DNA from: Verrucomicrobia subdivision 3 bacterium UBA7542
GTDB taxonomy: Bacteria; Verrucomicrobiota; Verrucomicrobiia; Limisphaerales; UBA11358
Assembly (NCBI GenBank): GCA_002479245.1
Contig: DLMG01000087.1
Location: 1-17,102, forward strand
Direction of reading: 5' to 3'
Length of the DNA stretch: 17,102 nt
Each line of letters begins with the position of its first letter. Position 1 is the first letter of the stretch. A program made the position numbers and the translations under genes. The notes below the pieces were generated by a model. The model saw only the letters and a list, made by a program, of their open reading frames with translations. It was not told where the DNA came from and made no database searches. This document shows positions 13,685-17,102 of this stretch, piece after piece.

Positions 13685-14794
13685 TCAGGATTTACGGTTG
13701 CGGCGTTGGAAGCTCCACAGGCCGGCCAGACCCAGGCCAATGAGCGCACAGGCGGAAGGTTCGGGCGTGGGCGCAAAGTCCAAACCGCGAAAGGCTTCGT
13801 TGGCACCGGCGGTATCCAGCAACGTGCCGGTGGCGCTTGAGCCGGTGTCGGTGACGGTAAACAAGCTGGCTCCGTTCGCAGAAGTGGCGTAGATGATGGG
13901 ATTGGCTCCGCTGAAGTTCACGGCCAAGCCTACCGCGCCGTTGGTGCCCATGGAGAGCGAATATTGAAAAGTCCAAGTGCTGCCCACCAAGCTCCATTTT
14001 TCCACGCCGCCAATGCCGCTGGAACTGGTGTAGGCGTCTGAATCCGCGATGTAAGCGGTGGTCAAGCTGGAGTTGAACGCAAAGTCGTAGGGGCTGGAAC
14101 TGGAACCGGTATTGATGAGATTGACAGCCGAAGAACTGGAGGTAGGCGTCCCGTTGATCATGTCAATTCCCAGACTGGCCGGTGTGCCAGAACCTGAAGA
14201 TGTCGAGAAATAAAGGTTGCCGCTAATGTCCTGAATGACACGAGTATTGACTTTTGTGCTTTGAACCGTTGCCGGCGTGCCGGTGCCGAGATATACGGTG
14301 CCACTGGCTGCGCCTGCCCCCCAATAATTACCACCACCATCACTCGCTCCGGAACGAATGTTATTTCCGCTGTAGAAACTGCTGGTGGTAACCGCAAGGT
14401 TGTAATTGCCGCTGGCATCCACCGTGGCGATGCCGCGTGGAACGGCGGCGGAGGTTGTGCTGGCAATTGAGGCGGTGCCGGCGTTTGCGTTGTATCCCGC
14501 GACGACTAGATACTGGCCGTTGGCGGAAAGATTCAACGCGCCTTCAGACGTGGCAGTGCCGCTGTTGACCAACGCGGAAGAACCGGTGGAGGGAATCAGC
14601 ACACTGGTCACATAACCATTGGCGGCAGTGGTGTATTCATCCAGGAAAATCGCGGTGCCTGCGCTTGTGAGTGCCCCGCTGCCAGTGCCATCCCGCAAGA
14701 CGACGAGGTCGTCGGGGGTAAATTGGGCTTGGGCAACAGCAGCGAGCGAAAGCAACGCGACGGTTGCGGTCAGGGTTTGGATTCCGGTTTTCAT
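13685..14794 (-). CDS. PEP-CTERM sorting-domain protein
   Basis: A 369-aa exported protein. The signal peptide MKTGIQTLTATVALLSLAAV ends near AQA (about residue 23). The C-terminus carries the PEP-CTERM sorting signal: Pro-Glu-Pro at about 344-346, the hydrophobic run ALIGLGLAGLWSF, then the basic cluster QRRNRKS. This signal is processed by exosortase, which must be encoded elsewhere. The middle is Ser/Thr/Gly-rich and has repeating strands (LSANGQYLVVAGYNANAG, SGNLYFSTSSGSGTP, NSSLTTAYIADSDAYTSSSG), suggestive of a beta-propeller. The start at 14794 is supported by AAAGGA about 7 nt upstream; the longer in-frame version lacks a signal-like start. Its leader resembles that of the neighbouring beta-strand repeat gene. 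Role probably in cell surface or extracellular polymer. Confidence 0.92.
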   Translation of the reverse strand: MKTGIQTLTATVALLSLAAVAQAQFTPDDLVVLRDGTGSGALTSAGTAIFLDEYTTAANGYVTSVLIPSTGSSALVNSGTATSEGALNLSANGQYLVVAGYNANAGTASIASTTSAAVPRGIATVDASGNYNLAVTTSSFYSGNNIRSGASDGGGNYWGAGAASGTVYLGTGTPATVQSTKVNTRVIQDISGNLYFSTSSGSGTPASLGIDMINGTPTSSSSAVNLINTGSSSSPYDFAFNSSLTTAYIADSDAYTSSSGIGGVEKWSLVGSTWTFQYSLSMGTNGAVGLAVNFSGANPIIYATSANGASLFTVTDTGSSATGTLLDTAGANEAFRGLDFAPTPEPSACALIGLGLAGLWSFQRRNRKS

Positions 14795-14918
14795 GAATTT
14801 TCCTTTCTTGGTTTTCAGTTCGAATTTTTTATGGTTTGTGCCGGCGCCGATTTCAGCCTTGGTTTTGGCGAAATCGCGTTGGAAATCAAAATTTGTCTTT
14901 GCCTCGCGCACGATGGCC

Positions 14919-15010
14919 TGAGACCTGGCACGCGGTTGGGCCGCTATCGCGGCTCAATTCGGGAAGGCATCTTCAAGTATAACATTTCGCCTGTCAAGTT
15001 AATATTCGCG
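14919..15010 (-). promoter_or_regulatory. Conserved leader block, copy B
   Basis: Counterpart of 13387-13480. On the minus strand it has TTGACA (14992-14997), CTTGAAG, a GCCGC-GATA-GCGGC hairpin (14940-14953) and CGCGTGCCAGGTCTCA ahead of the PEP-CTERM gene. The hairpin stem is identical in both copies while its loop differs by one base. Distance to the ATG is about 125 nt here against about 54 nt for copy A. Confidence 0.55.
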
Positions 15011-15026
15011 GGCACGACGCAAAAAA

Positions 15027-15170
15027 CGTCGCGCGGAACGGTGCCTGTGCGCATTGAAGGAATCAGGCGAACTGCGAAACGCGGAAATTGTGATTTATCT
15101 CAATCGCCTGAGTGACTAGCTGTGGCTGTTCGCGCATTGGGTGGAAACGAAGGCGGATTCGCATGGGTAG
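15027..15170 (+). pseudogene. pduO 3'-end remnant 2
   Basis: In the pduO phase this reads RRAERCLCALKESGELRNAE, then IVIYLNRLSD, a TAG stop (15117-15119), then LWLFAHWVETKADSHG and TAG. It shares with remnant 1 several bases not found in full-length pduO, and differs from remnant 1 at about 13 of 123 positions, so the two remnants are sister copies. The internal stop shows that it is not translated as a whole. Confidence 0.9.
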
Positions 15171-15181
15171 GGCCGCGTCAT

Positions 15182-15212
15182 TTCCGCCTTCATCGGATTT
15201 CGGCGAGACAAG
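15182..15212 (+). repeat. CCGCCTTCATC-type dispersed repeat (plus copy)
   Basis: TTCCGCCTTCATCGGATTTC followed by GGCGAGACAAG; near-identical to 8824-8854. It begins 11 nt after pduO remnant 2. Confidence 0.7.
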
Positions 15213-15257
15213 CCGTGCGCACCGCAATCGTTGTGCGGACGAGCGGCGGCCCGGGGG

Positions 15258-15321
15258 ACTCCGATAAACTCCGATGAACTCCGATTAATCGCGAGCCGGT
15301 CGCGAGCAGGTCGTGAGCAGG
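15258..15321. repeat. Two adjacent short tandem repeats
   Basis: Three 10-mers ACTCCGATNA (15258-15287) are followed at once by three 11-mers TCGYGAGCMGG (15289-15321). The 283-nt gap 15171-15453 that contains them holds no gene I can support. Confidence 0.75.
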
Positions 15322-15453
15322 CTGCCCGCCCTGCCGTCCGTGGGATGTTACTCTATCGTTCAACCAAGCTAAAACGGCAAACATGGGCGTTTTGTCCCTG
15401 TTACGAACGGTTTACGGCCAGCAGTGCCGCCTTGTGAATAAGTTGAGGGTTAC

Positions 15454-16173
15454 TCACCTTCGCGTCACCCGCCGAAACACGGCAAAAACTTCGTTTCCGA
15501 TGCGCTTAAATGACTTGATTTGAAGAGGTAGGGCTTCCGCCAATCGGCGGAAACCTCTGCCATCAGCGATGGCAGGGGCATTGCGCCCGCCGAAAATTTT
15601 CGGGCAGATCGTCAGATGCAGTTCGTCCACCAACCCAGCCCGGAACAGGGCGTCGTTCAACCCGCCGCCGCCTTCGCAAAGCAGGCGTTTGACACCCCAT
15701 TTCCCGCGCAACCAACTAAATGCCTTGCGGAAATTGATTTCGCGCCGGCCACAAACTTTTACTTCGTCCGCTAAGGCCCGCAGTTGGCGCAGCCGGGCTT
15801 TCGATGCCCGTCCGGTGGTGAGGACGAGGATGGGCGAGAAACGATGTTTGAAAACTTCCGCGTTGGGATTGAGCGAGCCGTTGCCGCTGACGATGACGCG
15901 CAAATTGTTCTCCATCAACCCGTTTTTAAGCCGCTGGCGCCGGAATCTGGCCGGACCTGGTCCCAAGTTGATGGCCGCCGAATCCACGGTGCGTGCCCCG
16001 GCCAGCACCGCGTCTGCCGTCGCCCGCAATTCCAGCAAGTGCTTGTGGTCGCGTGTGCTGCTGAACGATGACACCGCGCGATTCGCCGTCGCGATTTTCC
16101 CGTCCGCTGTCATCGCCATGTTCACGAAAACGAACGGCAATTTTGGACTTCGGACTTTGGACTTTGGACTCAT
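15454..16173 (-). CDS. RibD C-terminal-domain (DHFR-like) reductase
   Basis: A 239-aa single-domain NAD(P)H reductase of the RibD_C / dihydrofolate-reductase-like family. Family features are the first strand with FVFVNMAMTADGKIAT, ADAVLAGARTVDSAAINLGP, and the closing LCEGGGGLNDALFRAGLVDE then LHLTICPKIFGG. RibD_C enzymes reduce 5-amino-6-(5-phosphoribosylamino)uracil in riboflavin synthesis; no deaminase domain is fused here, so it may be a separate pyrimidine reductase or a paralogue of other function. The ATG at 16173 overlaps the queA TGA as ATGA, supporting coupled translation. Odd point: the first residues (SPKSKVRSPK) are encoded by a tandem heptamer array. A later Met would cut into the conserved first strand. 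Confidence 0.88.
   Translation of the reverse strand: MSPKSKVRSPKLPFVFVNMAMTADGKIATANRAVSSFSSTRDHKHLLELRATADAVLAGARTVDSAAINLGPGPARFRRQRLKNGLMENNLRVIVSGNGSLNPNAEVFKHRFSPILVLTTGRASKARLRQLRALADEVKVCGRREINFRKAFSWLRGKWGVKRLLCEGGGGLNDALFRAGLVDELHLTICPKIFGGRNAPAIADGRGFRRLAEALPLQIKSFKRIGNEVFAVFRRVTRR
16145..16172. repeat. Heptamer tandem array 5, inside a coding start
   Basis: Three units GGACTTY (GGACTTC, GGACTTT, GGACTTT) plus the partial unit GGACT run up to the start codon of the RibD-like gene. They are translated as the Ser/Pro/Lys-rich N-terminus of that protein. Confidence 0.75.
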
Positions 16174-17102
16174 AAAATTAGCATCGCATCGCCGTAACTG
16201 AAGAAGCGGTAACGTTTGCGGATCGCCTCGGCGTAGGCGGATAAAACCATTTCGCGTCCGCGCGTTTCACCCGGCGCGGCGAACGCGCCGACGAGCATCA
16301 ACAAGGTGGAGCAGGGGAGATGGAAGTTTGTCAACAGCGCGTCCACGATTTGAAATTGAAACGGCGGATAAATGAAAATGTGCGTCCGACCCTTGAAAAC
16401 ATTGAGTTTTCCGTTGTTTTGTGAGGCGACGCTCTCAAGCACGCGCACAGTTGTCGTGCCGATGGCGAAGACGCGGTGACCGGTGCTTTTGGCCTCGTTC
16501 ACGGCGTGCGCGGTCTCTTCGCCAAGCTCGAATCGTTCTTCATGCATTTTGTGCGCGGCCAGCGTTTCGGTTTTCACCGGCGCAAATGTGCCGGGTCCGA
16601 TGTGCAGCGTGACAAAGCAGATTTTCACGCCGCGCGCACGAATTTCATCGAGTAATTTCACGGTGAAATGCAAACCGGCGGTCGGTGCCGCGACCGAACC
16701 GTCGGTCCGGGCGTAAATGGTTTGATAACGCTCCTTGTCCTCGCCCATTTCATCCGGATTGGCGCGGGTGATGTAGGGCGGCAGCGGAACTTCGCCCAGC
16801 CGATCCAATTCGCGGCTGATGTTCGGCGTGCCGGAAAATTGCAGTCGCCGGTGGCCCGCATCGTTCACCTCCACGACGGTGGCGCAAATCCGTGTCATTT
16901 GGCGGTTGTCATGAAAAATGATTTGCGTTCCGACGCGGGCGCTTTTGCCGGGGCGCAGCATGACCCACCAGTCGTTTGCCGCTTTTTCTTCAAGCAATAG
17001 AATTTCAAATTTGCCGCCGGTCCGGGCATTCGCGCCACGAAGCCGGGCTGGAATCACGCGCGAATTGTTGAGAACCAGCACGTCGCCCGCGCGAAAAACC
17101 CC
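16170..17102 (-). CDS. queA: S-adenosylmethionine:tRNA ribosyltransferase-isomerase (5' end outside window)
   Basis: Transfers and isomerises the ribosyl part of S-adenosylmethionine onto 7-aminomethyl-deazaguanine in tRNA, giving epoxyqueuosine. The 310 codons present cover most of the protein: GDVLVLNNSRVIPARL at the start, APTAGLHFTVKLLDEIRARG, FVTLHIGPGTFAPV, DALLTNFHLPCSTLLMLVGA and the C-terminal RFFSYGDAMLIL. The frame continues to the window edge (GVFRAGD precedes VLVLNN), so the true start and about 30-40 residues lie beyond position 17102; the GTG at 17081 is only the Val codon of the conserved GDVLVLN. The stop TGA overlaps the start of the RibD-like gene. Confidence 0.96.
   Translation of the reverse strand, partial: GVFRAGDVLVLNNSRVIPARLRGANARTGGKFEILLLEEKAANDWWVMLRPGKSARVGTQIIFHDNRQMTRICATVVEVNDAGHRRLQFSGTPNISRELDRLGEVPLPPYITRANPDEMGEDKERYQTIYARTDGSVAAPTAGLHFTVKLLDEIRARGVKICFVTLHIGPGTFAPVKTETLAAHKMHEERFELGEETAHAVNEAKSTGHRVFAIGTTTVRVLESVASQNNGKLNVFKGRTHIFIYPPFQFQIVDALLTNFHLPCSTLLMLVGAFAAPGETRGREMVLSAYAEAIRKRYRFFSYGDAMLIL

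Noticed and set aside
13482..13892. 136-codon plus-strand ORF covering pduO remnant 1
   Set aside because: It reads the remnant in the wrong frame and continues antisense to the PEP-CTERM gene.
14976..14997. TTGACA and TATACT as a sigma-70 promoter for the PEP-CTERM gene
   Set aside because: The spacing is only about 10 nt, too short for a normal -35/-10 pair, and TATACT is not kept in the sister leader. Only the TTGACA-containing block is reported.
15190..15384. 64-codon minus-strand ORF in the gap before the RibD-like gene
   Set aside because: It is largely translation of the 10-mer/11-mer tandem repeats and a dispersed repeat; there is no ribosome-binding site and no family pattern.
17079..17081. 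GTG at 17081 as the start of queA
   Set aside because: It encodes the Val of the conserved GDVLVLN segment and the frame is open to the window edge, so the gene is simply truncated by the window.

Overview
The window looks like chromosome from a GC-rich member of Verrucomicrobiota, most likely a Pedosphaera/Limisphaerales relative. This is an inference from a PEP-CTERM protein, an autotransporter-associated beta-strand repeat protein, exported proteins with a shared C-terminal module, mostly weak Shine-Dalgarno sites, and intergenic regions full of short tandem heptamers and small palindromes. No rRNA, tRNA, CRISPR array or transposase gene was seen.

Left part (1-5689), all genes on the minus strand. 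In transcription order: an RluA-type pseudouridine synthase, sucC, a small basic ORF ending in a SucC-like tail, a DUF4272 gene, a VOC/glyoxalase gene, an unrecognised gene, sucD, and the first 24 codons of a small membrane protein cut by the window edge. sucC and sucD, normally adjacent, are separated here by four tightly packed genes, with gaps of 5, 5 and 5 nt and then a 4-nt overlap. A diverged copy of the 3' end of sucC lies inside this insert.

Middle part (5690-10915). An orphan receiver-domain protein and an exported propeller-like protein lie on the minus strand. A tiny plus-strand ORF, an N-acetylmuramoyl-L-alanine amidase and a PduO-type cob(I)alamin adenosyltransferase follow. Two long gene-poor stretches (5690-6381 and 7942-8596) hold a dispersed repeat family. 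The second also holds what looks like the 5' stump of a type I DNA methylase gene.

Right part (10916-17102). Two exported-protein genes on the minus strand (a 751-aa beta-strand repeat protein and a 369-aa PEP-CTERM protein) are each followed on their upstream side by a similar leader block and then by a copy of the last ~48 codons of the adenosyltransferase gene. Full-length pduO plus two 3'-end remnants therefore bracket two surface-protein cassettes. The window closes with a stand-alone RibD C-terminal-domain reductase, translationally coupled (ATGA) to a partial queA.

Most notable signals: (1) displaced 3'-end copies of two housekeeping genes (pduO twice, sucC once), each next to accessory genes; (2) three inverted pairs of REP-like hairpins headed by GGAG or GTAG, with compensatory changes between copies; (3) four clear degenerate heptamer arrays plus one looser one beside gene starts, one of which encodes the N-terminus of a protein; (4) a shared leader in front of both surface-protein genes.
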